Source: Saprospiraceae bacterium UBA7687
GTDB lineage: Bacteria; Bacteroidota; Bacteroidia; Chitinophagales; Saprospiraceae
Assembly: GCA_002482845.1 (NCBI GenBank)
Contig: DLGT01000140.1
Coordinates: forward strand, 37,577-101,576
Direction: 5' to 3'
Length of the DNA stretch: 64,000 nt
Part shown: one piece after another, positions 55,631 through 64,000 of the stretch
Position numbering within the stretch: the first letter of the stretch is position 1
How the letters are laid out: each line of letters starts with the position of its first letter
Position numbers and translations under genes: made by a program
The notes under the pieces: generated by a model
The model's input: the letters and a program-made list of their open reading frames with translations, nothing else
The model's database searches: none
What the model was told of the DNA's origin: nothing

Positions 55631-56623
55631 TTACAGTCGTGGACAAAATACAATGGGTTTCAACTTTGGTGTATGTGGCTTGTAAAGAATGTAATAAGCA
55701 CCCAATTCAATTGCTCCAGGATTAGGAATAAAGTCTACAGTCTGGCTTGTCAATACATCAAAACTCAAACTGATATAAAGCCTTTCAGCTGCGTATCCTG
55801 TGATAAAATCCAATGATTCTCCCATTCTATGACTTAAACCTACGATGCCTTTCCACTTATTTTTTTTGGCGACACGCCACTCTGAGAGCATTTGAAGATT
55901 GACATTGGATTGTTTTTCTGCAAATGAAAGGTAGATCGCAGGTTGGAGAGCAACAACCTTGCTAACTTCTGTTTTGTAGGCAGTATGTAAATTAAATCTA
56001 CTTCCTAAACTTGCATCGTTTCCACCGAATATTTTGTATGTAGGATTATTCAGATGTATCACAGCAAATCCTGCTTCGAATACATTTTTTTTGTTGATTC
56101 TAGATTTGAAATGAACACCAGAATGGATGGAAAGAGCATTTGCATTAAAGTCATTGAGTACTTTTCTATCATTATCAGGTATGCCTAGTAGGGTAGACTC
56201 ACTACGGTATTGATCAGTATTGGCAGTGAGTGAAAATCTATTGATGGCTGCTCCGATGCTGATGACATTGTTTTGTTTTTTGTCTATGGGAATATGATAA
56301 GCCACGTTCAATCCACCACCTGTGGTTTTAAGTGCGAGTGATCCAGTTTTATCATAATTCAAATTAAAACCTGCACCTATCCAATGGTTTTTGTTGATAG
56401 GAGATATAAAATTCAGTTCTACACCTGCTACACCATGTTCATATGTCCGTTGATATTGCGTTCTACTAGCTACTTGTAGTTTTAAATAACCACGAAAATC
56501 TCCTGTCTGTGCTGGATTAAAAAAATTGGTTACCGTCCTGTAATTTGTAAAGTGGACGTCCTGACTCATCAAGCTGCCGTAGCTCAAGATGGATAATAAA
56601 ATCAATTTTATAGTGCGCTTCAT
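55631..56623 (-). CDS. PorP/SprF-family outer-membrane protein
   Basis: The protein has 330 residues with a signal peptide (to about 20, SLMSQ) followed by the family hallmark VTNFFNPAQTGDFRGYLKLQVASRTQYQ and a beta-barrel (for example GAGFNLNYDKTGSLALKTTGGGLNVAYHIP). SprF and PorP are needed to secrete or hold type B T9SS substrates at the surface. This first gene of the operon is followed by the M43 protease and the PKD type B protein, the classic pairing of a barrel with its own large substrate. Confidence 0.92.
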   Translation of the reverse strand: MKRTIKLILLSILSYGSLMSQDVHFTNYRTVTNFFNPAQTGDFRGYLKLQVASRTQYQRTYEHGVAGVELNFISPINKNHWIGAGFNLNYDKTGSLALKTTGGGLNVAYHIPIDKKQNNVISIGAAINRFSLTANTDQYRSESTLLGIPDNDRKVLNDFNANALSIHSGVHFKSRINKKNVFEAGFAVIHLNNPTYKIFGGNDASLGSRFNLHTAYKTEVSKVVALQPAIYLSFAEKQSNVNLQMLSEWRVAKKNKWKGIVGLSHRMGESLDFITGYAAERLYISLSFDVLTSQTVDFIPNPGAIELGAYYILYKPHTPKLKPIVFCPRL

Positions 56624-57572
56624 TTCCGATGTTTAATCTGAGAGTATGTTTAAAATTTTATTGCTTTATAATCAAGATCTTATGAACCTGACTTCAAAAT
56701 AATTTCATCGTTTAGTTCACTAAACTCTTTAATTCTTTAATTGTCAGAACCATACGCTATTGATTAGCAACTAAGAAAATTTTTAAACATACTCTTAATA
56801 CAATGTAAACATACTATAAATCAATTAATGATGTATATACTTTTATAAAAAATGGTAAGAAAAAATAAAAGTAAGTATCAAGGCGACAATTTGATAGTTT
56901 TTTTAATAAGTAGATGATTTTGTCCATATATAACAATTACAATCCATGTTTTTAACAAATGGATGGCGTGTTAATGAGCAACAGCTTTTAAGATTACAGG
57001 GCTACGCCCCTACATAACGACACGCAGGTATTGTTGCTACAAAGATTGCAGGTCTACGTCCTTTGAAATTTTCGATTTATAAGAATGAATTTATCTGAAA
57101 GAAGAAAGCAGACTACGAGCGTAGCTCTGACATCTTTGTAGAAAACGATATCAAATGTAATTTTAGGGGCGTAGAATACCTGGTGGATTGTGGAATTGCT
57201 GATTTGGGGAATTGGTTGATTTGCGAAATTGCTTTTGAAGTGTAGGCTTCGCATTATTTAGAGTTCTGTTTTAATGGGCTTCCAAAACTTGTTTGGAAGT
57301 GGGATGCATGCAAATTTAGGAAGGATACCAAAATGTTTCTTGCAAACAAGTTTGTTAGTCTTATAGGTATTCAATAATGTTTGACAACCAAAAAGGAGCG
57401 TAGCTCTGACATCTTTGTAGAAAACGAGAACACACAAGTTTTGAGGGGCGTAGTCCTGACATCTTGGATGTTAACGCTTGCAAAATTTGTTTGTAAATTT
57501 ATGTTTGATAATCCTGAAGCTGGAAGCTTCGGCTACACTAGCTTGCAAACAAGTTTACAAGTCCAATATGGA
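56624..57572. repeat. 949-base repeat-mosaic gene desert
   Basis: There is no credible gene. A 32-base exact direct repeat (core GCGTAGCTCTGACATCTTTG) lies at 57117-57148 and 57396-57427, with a diverged third copy starting GGGGCGTAGTCCTGACATCT at 57445. Inverted fragments (GGGCTACGCCCC at 57000) and three variants of CTTGCAAACAAGTTT (57340, 57477, 57541) are mixed in. A GAAGCTGGAAGCTTCGGCTAC palindrome-like piece is at 57515. It looks like a decayed patchwork of dispersed short repeats upstream of the PorP/SprF operon. Short frames here run through repeats and are not supported as genes. Confidence 0.75.
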
Positions 57573-60500
57573 TCAACGGATAATGGTCACATCTCCATAT
57601 TTTGAAATAATGGTGCCATCAGTGAGTAAAAGCTGAGCGGAATAAGTGTATACTCCAGGCGTAAGATTTTTGCCTTGGTATTTGCCATCCCATCCTTGAG
57701 TAGGCTCATTCGGTGGAAATGAATTGCGGTGAAAGACTTGATTGCCCCACCTGTCATAAACTGATAGGTCTTGTATAATGCTGATACTTGATCCGTAAAA
57801 GGTGAACTGACTATTGGGGCCATCAGGACTTATGATGTTAGGGACATGGATGTCTGTGTCTATGCTGATGGTGAGATAGAGATAATGGATGGAATCACAA
57901 CTTACGTCTGTGGCGAATGTCTCGGTATAAATGCCGGATGTCTCATAGCTTGTATTGTTGATGGGCCACAGGTAAGGTTCATTTGTGATGATGGTGTCTC
58001 TGTATTCAAACTCTGGGTGGATGGTCACATCAAGGGTGATGATGGAATCACAACCTTCTTGTGTACGAAGTGTCACGGAGTGTTGGCCGCTTTGGGTGTA
58101 TGTTTGGTTATTTAGGGTCCAAAGGTATTTTGCACATGCTTCTGCTGTGGTTTCTTGATTATATTCGGGATGGATGGTGAGATCGAGGCGGTAGGTTGAA
58201 TCACAACCTTGGGCATTGGTGTACACGGCTTGGTACGTGCCTGATTGTGTGTATGCTTCACCTGTGACTGGCCAGAGGTAGGTGCCACAAGCAGATAGTG
58301 TGTTTTCGTTTCTATCTGCGGATATAGTAAGGTTAAGATTTATGGTGGAGTCACATCCATTGATATTTTGTAAGCTGAAGTTGTAGATACCACTTTCTGT
58401 GATCGTCTGACCTTGATAGACTAGGCTATCACATGCGGTAGTGGTGATGTCTGTGTTGCTTTCTGGATGGATGGTGAGATTGAGTGTGATGGTGGAGTCA
58501 CAACCGAAAGCTGTTTGTGTTTGGTAAGTATAGACGCCACTTTGGTTATATGCTGTTCCTTGCCAAATGAAGCTACTACAAGCTGTCTCGGTGGTGAATA
58601 TATTTTGTGATGGATGGATGGTCAGGTTAAGCGTGCTGATGCTGTCGCAGCCGAAGATATTGGTTGCTGTTGTACTATAACTACCACTTTGGTCATACGT
58701 TGTGCCGCTCCAAGTGTAGGTGTCACATGCTGTCTGAGTGGTTGTGTTATTGTTATTAGGATGAACAGTGAGATCAAGTGTGGTGGTACTATCACAACCA
58801 AACATGTTTTGAGTTTTGTAGCTGTAGGTACCGCTTTCTGTGTATATGTTGCCATTCCAGAGATATGGATCGCAAGAGCTGTATGATATTGCTGCCTGAC
58901 TTGATGGATGGATGGTGAGCTCGAGTGTCGCGATAGAATCACAATTTAAGACGCTGAGTGTCTGATAGTCATAACTACCTGACTGAGTGTATGTGGTGCC
59001 ATTCCATGTGTAAGCATCACATTGGGTCTCTTGGATGGTCTCGGTGATCGTGGGATGGATGATGAGATTGAGTGTGGTAATGCTGTCGCATCCATAAATA
59101 TTGGTAGATAGGTATGTGTAAATACCACTTTGGGCATAGGTCTGACCATTCCAAGTGTAGGCTTCACAAGTGGTGAAGTTGATATTTTTTTGGGAAGATG
59201 GGTAGATGGTAAGATTTAAGGTCTCTGTGCTATCGCAATTATAGATATTGGTGGTGGTGTAGGTATGTATGCCTGAATTATCGTAGGTGGTACCATTCCA
59301 TATGATGGAGTCGCAGGCAGACTTTTGTTCTATATTATTTGTGGAATTGTGGATGGTGAGATTTAGCGTTATGGTACTGTCACAACCATATTGATTAGTT
59401 GATTGATAATAATAAGTACCACCTTCTTTATATGTATTTCCTTGCCAATTATATACATCACAGAATATCTCATTTTGTGTGATTAGATCTGAATTATTGA
59501 TTGTTAAGTCGAGTGATATAATACTGTCACAACCTGCTGCATTATCTAGCACATATTGGATATTACTAATACTATTTTTATAAACATTTCCATCTATCCA
59601 TTGAAGCGAATCGCATGAGACTAGAACTTCAGATGACGTTGTAGCAGCACACATGTTGTACACATAAACAGAACCTGCTTCTTGTATGGTATTTTGCTCA
59701 TTTTCATCTTCATCTTCCCACCATGCACCAATCAGGAGTTCCTCATCCTGTAAAGCTACACACCGACCAAAATAATCATCGATTAAAGGGTTAGGTGCTA
59801 CAATTCGTTGAACTAGACTCCAACTGTTATCAGGTTGTCTTTTGTAAGAATAAACAGCTCCTGTAAAATTACCTATGAAATTTCCCCCTGCATCTGTTTT
59901 TTCATCTATGGAACTGACGATAGCGTAGTTATCATTAATCGCTACATTGTTACTATACCCCATATCGTCAATTGGATCAGGGGGATCTAACCGCTGGTTA
60001 AAATTCCATACCCCTGTGGCATCTCTTATATATATAAAGGTATAACAATTCTGTCTGTAAAAGTTTGTCCATTGGTTATTAGCACTACCTGCTCCAATAA
60101 TAAGCAAGTTATTATAAACTGAAAGCGTAGCACCAAATTCTCCAAAATTCATTCTCTGGGGATCAACTATTTTCTGGACTTCTTGCCAGATATTATTACT
60201 ATCTTTTTGATAAATATACACTGCCCCTGATATTTGCATAAAGTTAGTCCCCATTACATCATCATCATCTCCTGGTGCGCCTGCAAAAAGTAATGTGCCT
60301 CGTATTTTTATCTTATAGCCAAATACATCATTTGGTCCAGCATGAGACCCAATCAATTTTGCAGTTCGAGTCCAAATCCCGCTTCCGTTTTTTTCATAAA
60401 TATATACAGCACCTTGAGAACTATTTTCCCCCAAAGCAGTGACAGCACAATGATCGCCGTCAATAGAAACAGAATAACCAAACTCAGAGGTGGGTGTTTC

Positions 60501-60917
60501 TAATAAACGTTGACTAAGTTGCCAAACATTGTTTGCGATTTTATCATATATATAAGCAACTCCTCGGGTATAGAGTTCATTCCTAAAATCCCCGATAATG
60601 ATCTGGTCGTCCTTAATATCTATAGAATAGCCAAAGTTTTCCCAATTAACATTTTCAGGAGATTCTAATTTTTGTATTTGTATCCAAATACCGGTTGGAT
60701 CTTTCTGATAGATATATACAGCATTTTTTATTTGATACTTTTGAACTTCGTAAGCACTTACTATTGCAAAGTCACCAGATATTGCCACATCGTGCCCTAA
60801 GCGTGTTTTTGTCATTCTGTCATTAGCAATAATTTTCTGATGGAAATTAAAGTTTTGGCCTTGCAGTGTGAAGAAGGTTGAAATAAGAAGGCAACTCATA
60901 AATATAAATATTCTCAT
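57573..60917 (-). CDS. FG-GAP propeller protein with twelve 49-residue Cys repeats and T9SS type B tail
   Basis: The protein has 1114 residues with a signal peptide (to about 20). An FG-GAP/integrin-like propeller (about 25-420) repeats FGYSIDI / VYIYQKD / W motifs. Then come twelve tandem units of about 49 residues (about 430-1020), each of the form C-D-x-Y-x-W-x-G-x-x-Y-x-x-S-G-x-Y ... GCDSxxxLxLTIHP. Two cysteines per unit probably make a disulphide each; the twelfth unit has lost its first (NEPYLW). A CHU/gliding sorting domain (about 1025-1114) has IHVPNIISPDGPNSQ, VYDRWGNQVFHR and ends VTIIR. It is a long, surface-exposed adhesin-like protein, presumably T9SS-secreted. Confidence 0.92.
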   Translation of the reverse strand: MRIFIFMSCLLISTFFTLQGQNFNFHQKIIANDRMTKTRLGHDVAISGDFAIVSAYEVQKYQIKNAVYIYQKDPTGIWIQIQKLESPENVNWENFGYSIDIKDDQIIIGDFRNELYTRGVAYIYDKIANNVWQLSQRLLETPTSEFGYSVSIDGDHCAVTALGENSSQGAVYIYEKNGSGIWTRTAKLIGSHAGPNDVFGYKIKIRGTLLFAGAPGDDDDVMGTNFMQISGAVYIYQKDSNNIWQEVQKIVDPQRMNFGEFGATLSVYNNLLIIGAGSANNQWTNFYRQNCYTFIYIRDATGVWNFNQRLDPPDPIDDMGYSNNVAINDNYAIVSSIDEKTDAGGNFIGNFTGAVYSYKRQPDNSWSLVQRIVAPNPLIDDYFGRCVALQDEELLIGAWWEDEDENEQNTIQEAGSVYVYNMCAATTSSEVLVSCDSLQWIDGNVYKNSISNIQYVLDNAAGCDSIISLDLTINNSDLITQNEIFCDVYNWQGNTYKEGGTYYYQSTNQYGCDSTITLNLTIHNSTNNIEQKSACDSIIWNGTTYDNSGIHTYTTTNIYNCDSTETLNLTIYPSSQKNINFTTCEAYTWNGQTYAQSGIYTYLSTNIYGCDSITTLNLIIHPTITETIQETQCDAYTWNGTTYTQSGSYDYQTLSVLNCDSIATLELTIHPSSQAAISYSSCDPYLWNGNIYTESGTYSYKTQNMFGCDSTTTLDLTVHPNNNNTTTQTACDTYTWSGTTYDQSGSYSTTATNIFGCDSISTLNLTIHPSQNIFTTETACSSFIWQGTAYNQSGVYTYQTQTAFGCDSTITLNLTIHPESNTDITTTACDSLVYQGQTITESGIYNFSLQNINGCDSTINLNLTISADRNENTLSACGTYLWPVTGEAYTQSGTYQAVYTNAQGCDSTYRLDLTIHPEYNQETTAEACAKYLWTLNNQTYTQSGQHSVTLRTQEGCDSIITLDVTIHPEFEYRDTIITNEPYLWPINNTSYETSGIYTETFATDVSCDSIHYLYLTISIDTDIHVPNIISPDGPNSQFTFYGSSISIIQDLSVYDRWGNQVFHRNSFPPNEPTQGWDGKYQGKNLTPGVYTYSAQLLLTDGTIISKYGDVTIIR

Positions 60918-60950
60918 CGTATTTATTTATATAAAATAATAAGTATAAAA

Positions 60951-60991
60951 CCGTGGTGTCATTAATTCTGATGAAGTTCTAGACACCACGG
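60951..60991 (-). terminator. Terminator after the 955-residue protein gene
   Basis: CCGTGGTGTC (60951-60960) and GACACCACGG (60982-60991) with a 21-base loop. On the minus strand the stem is followed by a T-rich stretch. It sits between the two minus-strand giant genes, so they are probably separate units. Confidence 0.7.
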
Positions 60992-61013
60992 CTATGGAAT
61001 TTTAAAAAAAAAG

Positions 61014-63881
61014 TTACAATTTAACTAGTTTTATTTGCTTTTTATTAGCAAAAACATCAGTATAACTCAAAATATACAATCCAGCAGGTCGCCTAATGGT
61101 TACTTTATTTTCCCCTTGCCGCAACACTCCGTATTGGATCATCTCCCCACTTAGTGTAAAGATATGATAATTTGAAATGCTTTTTGATGCTACAATGGTA
61201 AATTCATCAGTTGTATTAGGGTTAGGATAGACTAAAAGTGGATCAGATTTTGAACCTTCCTGTATGCTACGCACTTCTGTTTTATCATTCTCCCAATGTT
61301 CACAATCAGGCTTTGGAATATAAATGACCTTAAAGCACCGATCATCACAGTCTTCTCTACAGCTAGGTCCTTCACAGACCCTTACAATTAGCTGTATATC
61401 ACCATAAAATGGCCCACTTGGGGGTACAGGACTTGGCTGAGTATAGTTAGTTGTACTACTTGGATTGCTATTATCGACTGTTTCATAACAGATAATGGTA
61501 TTCGGTATAGCAGAATCTACGGATAAATTAAAGGAGAAATCTCCATTTTCATCGCAAGTTACTTCTGGTATATAAACTTCTAAATCGCAATTATTCTCAC
61601 TATCACAAGGTTTTGGAGGACAAATAACGACTTTAGACGTGCAAGCCATATTTATAGGGGTAAGTGTTAAGGTAATACACTTAGGAGAAAGTATAATCCC
61701 ATCTAATAATTTTGCCACACCAAAATCTCCTGTGGTTCCGCCCAATGGTATGTCTGGACTTGTTATAACGTAAGATCCCGAAGTCCCTGGCACAAATAAC
61801 TTAAATTCCCATGTCGTAGGATTAGGACTAACTCCTTCAGTACATTCTATATTATTAATGATGTACCCACCAAATACACAGTTGGTCGGACATGTAGGTG
61901 GAGTGATCAATTCTTCGATGATACACCCCGGCAGATATATATAGAGCGTCCAAGGGCCTTCTTGTCTAAGGAATGGTCCTAAAAATATGATAGAATCTCC
62001 CACCCCTTCTGAAACAGTATATAACCCATCTTCATCTGGATATGGGTATGTTAACTGCCGATCTATATACCAGCTTTCTCCTAAGACATTACCCAATGTT
62101 ACTTTCACAAAGTAGTAATCATCTGATAATTCTTGTGTAGTACTATTATCGTGACAATCGCCTGTTAAAATTTCATATTCATAATCTTCATAATATTCTT
62201 TGCAAACTGTTATAGTATCACTCATCAAGATAGGAAGTAATAATGTGTCCAATCTAAAATATGCCTTCGCAAAATAAGAAAGACAATCTTCTTCACCAAA
62301 GCTTTCAAAAGGCACTTCAAAACAAAAAATGCCATTCAGACTAGTAATATTTAAATTCTCACTACCTATACCACATATAATTAAGGAATCCAAAACCCAA
62401 CCTTCACAGATTTCTGGGTATTTAAGTTCTCCACAGATAGTAGCCACATCTCCATCACATGAACGGTATAGAATACCTAAACCAGAATCTACTACATCAC
62501 TAAAAAGTGAAACTGAACCTAAAATATCCAAACATCCATTACATAGGCTATCATAGTTTGAAATATATGACATTAAACTATCTAGATTTGAATTATTATA
62601 ATATGATTTACAGATTTCAATACTATTGCTACACACCATTGGTAATTCAATGTCATCAGAACTAAAGTATGCTTGAACAAAAAATTCCAGACACTCTTCA
62701 GCACCAAAACTAGTTATTGGAATATTGAAACAAAAAACTCCAGTATTCGTATCTATAACTAAAGAATCAATTTCAAAATCTGGAAAGACTAAAGAATCAA
62801 GTACCCAATCACCGCATAAAGTGGGATATGTAAATTGGCCGCAAATCATTGTTGTAGTGCTATCACAATGGTCGTAACAAGGATCTCCCAATTCGACGTA
62901 TCCAAGTGTACTTCCTTTACAACTTTCACAGATGCCATCTATGTAGGCATAACCATTGTGCGCACTTTGACCACAATCACTCATAACTATCTCAAGCGTT
63001 GCTATTTGTCCAATTTCTGTTGGTGGTATTTTAATACGATGGCAAGACCAATCAAGCACATCCATTAAGTTGTTACTACCACAACTTGGTTGAGCATATA
63101 AGCTATCACATTGTAAAATGTCTGCATCAAAACATAATTCACTTAAAGGAGCAAGGTCACAAGAAATATTAAAAAAGGGCTGTTGGTTTCCGTGACCAGA
63201 TGGATTTTCTAATGCTATTGAAAACCAAACTGTAAAGTCTCGGTTTTCTTCTGTTACCTTAAATCTTTTAACTAATTTATTCACTCCAAAATCGCCATTA
63301 CATATAAATCCTGATAAGTTATGGTTATAGAGATCATTTAATTTTAATGATTTATTCCCGAATTTTACTTTTTGTAAACCAGTAACAATGTCGGTTCCCG
63401 AACTTACAATTTCAAATTCTCTTGTTGTGGGTAATGTTCTTGGAATATAGGTCGATGGGGAAGAATTCCAACTTGGGGAACACGTTAAACTTCCTGCATC
63501 AAATGTAGTTGAAAACCCATAATAGAAATCAAAATCATCTTCGAATCCACCATTGTCGCATATGGAGGTGTCTGTCATCATAATATGCTGACTTGGCTGT
63601 GGAAAAAAGAGTTTTTTGTATTCTGCCATATTAGCATGGATGAATGCATTCTTTTCAGCATCGGCAGCTCTAGCCTTTATCTCGTCTTCTGTCACAACGT
63701 GATGGACATCACAAGTATGACCATACAATTCTTTTGCTTTATTCATGTCTATGTCTTTTTTGAGGAAGCTCGTAACATGATTATTCATCCTTACTTGAAA
63801 AGCTACTTTATCGGCTTCTTGAGCGTAGGATGTATGGTATAAAACCCCTAGTAATAAATATATAAAGATCAATTTTTTCAT
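61014..63881 (-). CDS. Cysteine-rich T9SS type A secreted protein with internal duplication
   Basis: The protein has 955 residues with a signal peptide (to about 20, TSYAQ). A helical, charged N-terminal stretch with CDVHHVV is followed by beta-rich extracellular domains containing over 40 cysteines. Two adjacent segments, about residues 340-425 and 478-560, are clearly duplicated (ICGQFTYPTLCGDWVLDSL against ICGELKYPEICEGWVLDSL, with EECLEFFVQAYF against EDCLSYFAKAYF). The final 70 residues are a type A sorting domain (VYPNPNTTDEF, HIFTLSGEMIQ, ending IKLVKL). I do not recognise a catalytic family. It is probably a surface protein stabilised by disulphides. Confidence 0.88.
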   Translation of the reverse strand: MKKLIFIYLLLGVLYHTSYAQEADKVAFQVRMNNHVTSFLKKDIDMNKAKELYGHTCDVHHVVTEDEIKARAADAEKNAFIHANMAEYKKLFFPQPSQHIMMTDTSICDNGGFEDDFDFYYGFSTTFDAGSLTCSPSWNSSPSTYIPRTLPTTREFEIVSSGTDIVTGLQKVKFGNKSLKLNDLYNHNLSGFICNGDFGVNKLVKRFKVTEENRDFTVWFSIALENPSGHGNQQPFFNISCDLAPLSELCFDADILQCDSLYAQPSCGSNNLMDVLDWSCHRIKIPPTEIGQIATLEIVMSDCGQSAHNGYAYIDGICESCKGSTLGYVELGDPCYDHCDSTTTMICGQFTYPTLCGDWVLDSLVFPDFEIDSLVIDTNTGVFCFNIPITSFGAEECLEFFVQAYFSSDDIELPMVCSNSIEICKSYYNNSNLDSLMSYISNYDSLCNGCLDILGSVSLFSDVVDSGLGILYRSCDGDVATICGELKYPEICEGWVLDSLIICGIGSENLNITSLNGIFCFEVPFESFGEEDCLSYFAKAYFRLDTLLLPILMSDTITVCKEYYEDYEYEILTGDCHDNSTTQELSDDYYFVKVTLGNVLGESWYIDRQLTYPYPDEDGLYTVSEGVGDSIIFLGPFLRQEGPWTLYIYLPGCIIEELITPPTCPTNCVFGGYIINNIECTEGVSPNPTTWEFKLFVPGTSGSYVITSPDIPLGGTTGDFGVAKLLDGIILSPKCITLTLTPINMACTSKVVICPPKPCDSENNCDLEVYIPEVTCDENGDFSFNLSVDSAIPNTIICYETVDNSNPSSTTNYTQPSPVPPSGPFYGDIQLIVRVCEGPSCREDCDDRCFKVIYIPKPDCEHWENDKTEVRSIQEGSKSDPLLVYPNPNTTDEFTIVASKSISNYHIFTLSGEMIQYGVLRQGENKVTIRRPAGLYILSYTDVFANKKQIKLVKL

Positions 63882-63969
63882 GATTGATGTTTTTTGGTAA
63901 TTAAGAAAAAAAATTAGAAAAACAACATTGGTGCGCAGCTGATCTTCTTTAATTTAGTGCTCTGTCAAG

Positions 63970-64000
63970 AAAAAGAACTTAATGAAATGCTGTTCTTTTT
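63970..64000. terminator. Possible terminator at the window edge
   Basis: AAAAAGAAC (63970-63978) can pair with GTTCTTTTT (63992-64000) around a 13-base loop. It may end a transcript coming from beyond the window. The right edge is cut, so this is tentative. Confidence 0.35.

Noticed and set aside
57054..57605. Short frames in the repeat desert
   Set aside because: They run through dispersed repeat fragments and show no protein features.
58614..59167. Plus- and minus-strand frames inside the twelve-repeat gene
   Set aside because: They are periodic shadows of the 147-base coding repeat.
1..64000. tRNA, rRNA, integrase, transposase or prophage genes
   Set aside because: I looked through the intergenic gaps and the protein set and saw none. 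A covariance-model scan would be needed to exclude small RNAs.

Overview
The window reads as chromosomal DNA of a Bacteroidota bacterium, most plausibly of the Saprospiria/Chitinophagia side (lineage is inference). The sequence is AT-rich, and promoter-like boxes follow the Bacteroidota pattern (TTG, then TAnnTTTG). Shine-Dalgarno signals are nearly absent. The gene content is typical of gliding or secreting Bacteroidota: seven proteins with type IX secretion (T9SS) C-terminal sorting domains, a PorP/SprF barrel, a PorV/PorQ-like barrel, three TonB-dependent receptors, an ExbB-ExbD-ExbD-TonB set, and a ribosomal protein S16 with a long acidic tail. No rRNA, tRNA, CRISPR array, transposase, integrase or phage gene was seen.

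Layout. 0-2 kb: 3' part of an ELWxxDGT-repeat T9SS protein cut by the window edge. 2.1-4 kb: three small unknown-function membrane proteins (DUF2306, DUF4386, DUF6326 types) in one minus-strand operon. 4.1-5.1 kb: a gene-free kilobase made of two adjoining degenerate arrays, both with an exact 21-bp period; this is the most unusual structure in the window. 5.1-11.3 kb: a minus-strand cluster of TonB receptor, YHYH lipoprotein, small anchored exported protein, LytS-type kinase and LytTR regulator. 11.5-14.9 kb: paired palindromes, a TonB receptor with a Cys-Cys motif, and an ArsM-like arsenite methyltransferase. 15-21.7 kb: small lipoproteins, a DUF3050 protein, a TPR/SH3 protein with an ABC transporter pair, and a DUF4407 protein. 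21.9-30.1 kb: leuS, a TonB receptor, rpsP, an unknown 456-residue protein and a CoA-binding protein. 30.4-38.7 kb: a T9SS type B protein, the Exb/Ton energy-coupling set and a VWA membrane protein. 38.9-50.2 kb: a protein of the family often called asparagine synthetase B, a secreted sugar dehydrogenase, alanine dehydrogenase, an M4 metalloprotease, and an operon of barrel, glycosyltransferase and RibB/RibBA with a degenerate GTP cyclohydrolase half. 50.2-64 kb: secreted-protein territory, with a PorP/SprF-M43 protease-PKD giant operon, a repeat-rich gene desert, a protein with twelve 49-residue repeats, and a cysteine-rich protein with an internal duplication.

How the genes fit together. ExbB/ExbD/TonB would energise the TonB receptors. 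The T9SS barrels and the sorting-domain proteins belong to one export route, the core machinery of which lies outside the window. The LytS/LytTR pair probably senses something linked to the YHYH lipoprotein and receptor beside it. The ArsM and Cys-motif receptor pair suggests metalloid handling. Functional links between neighbours are inferred from strand, spacing and known families.
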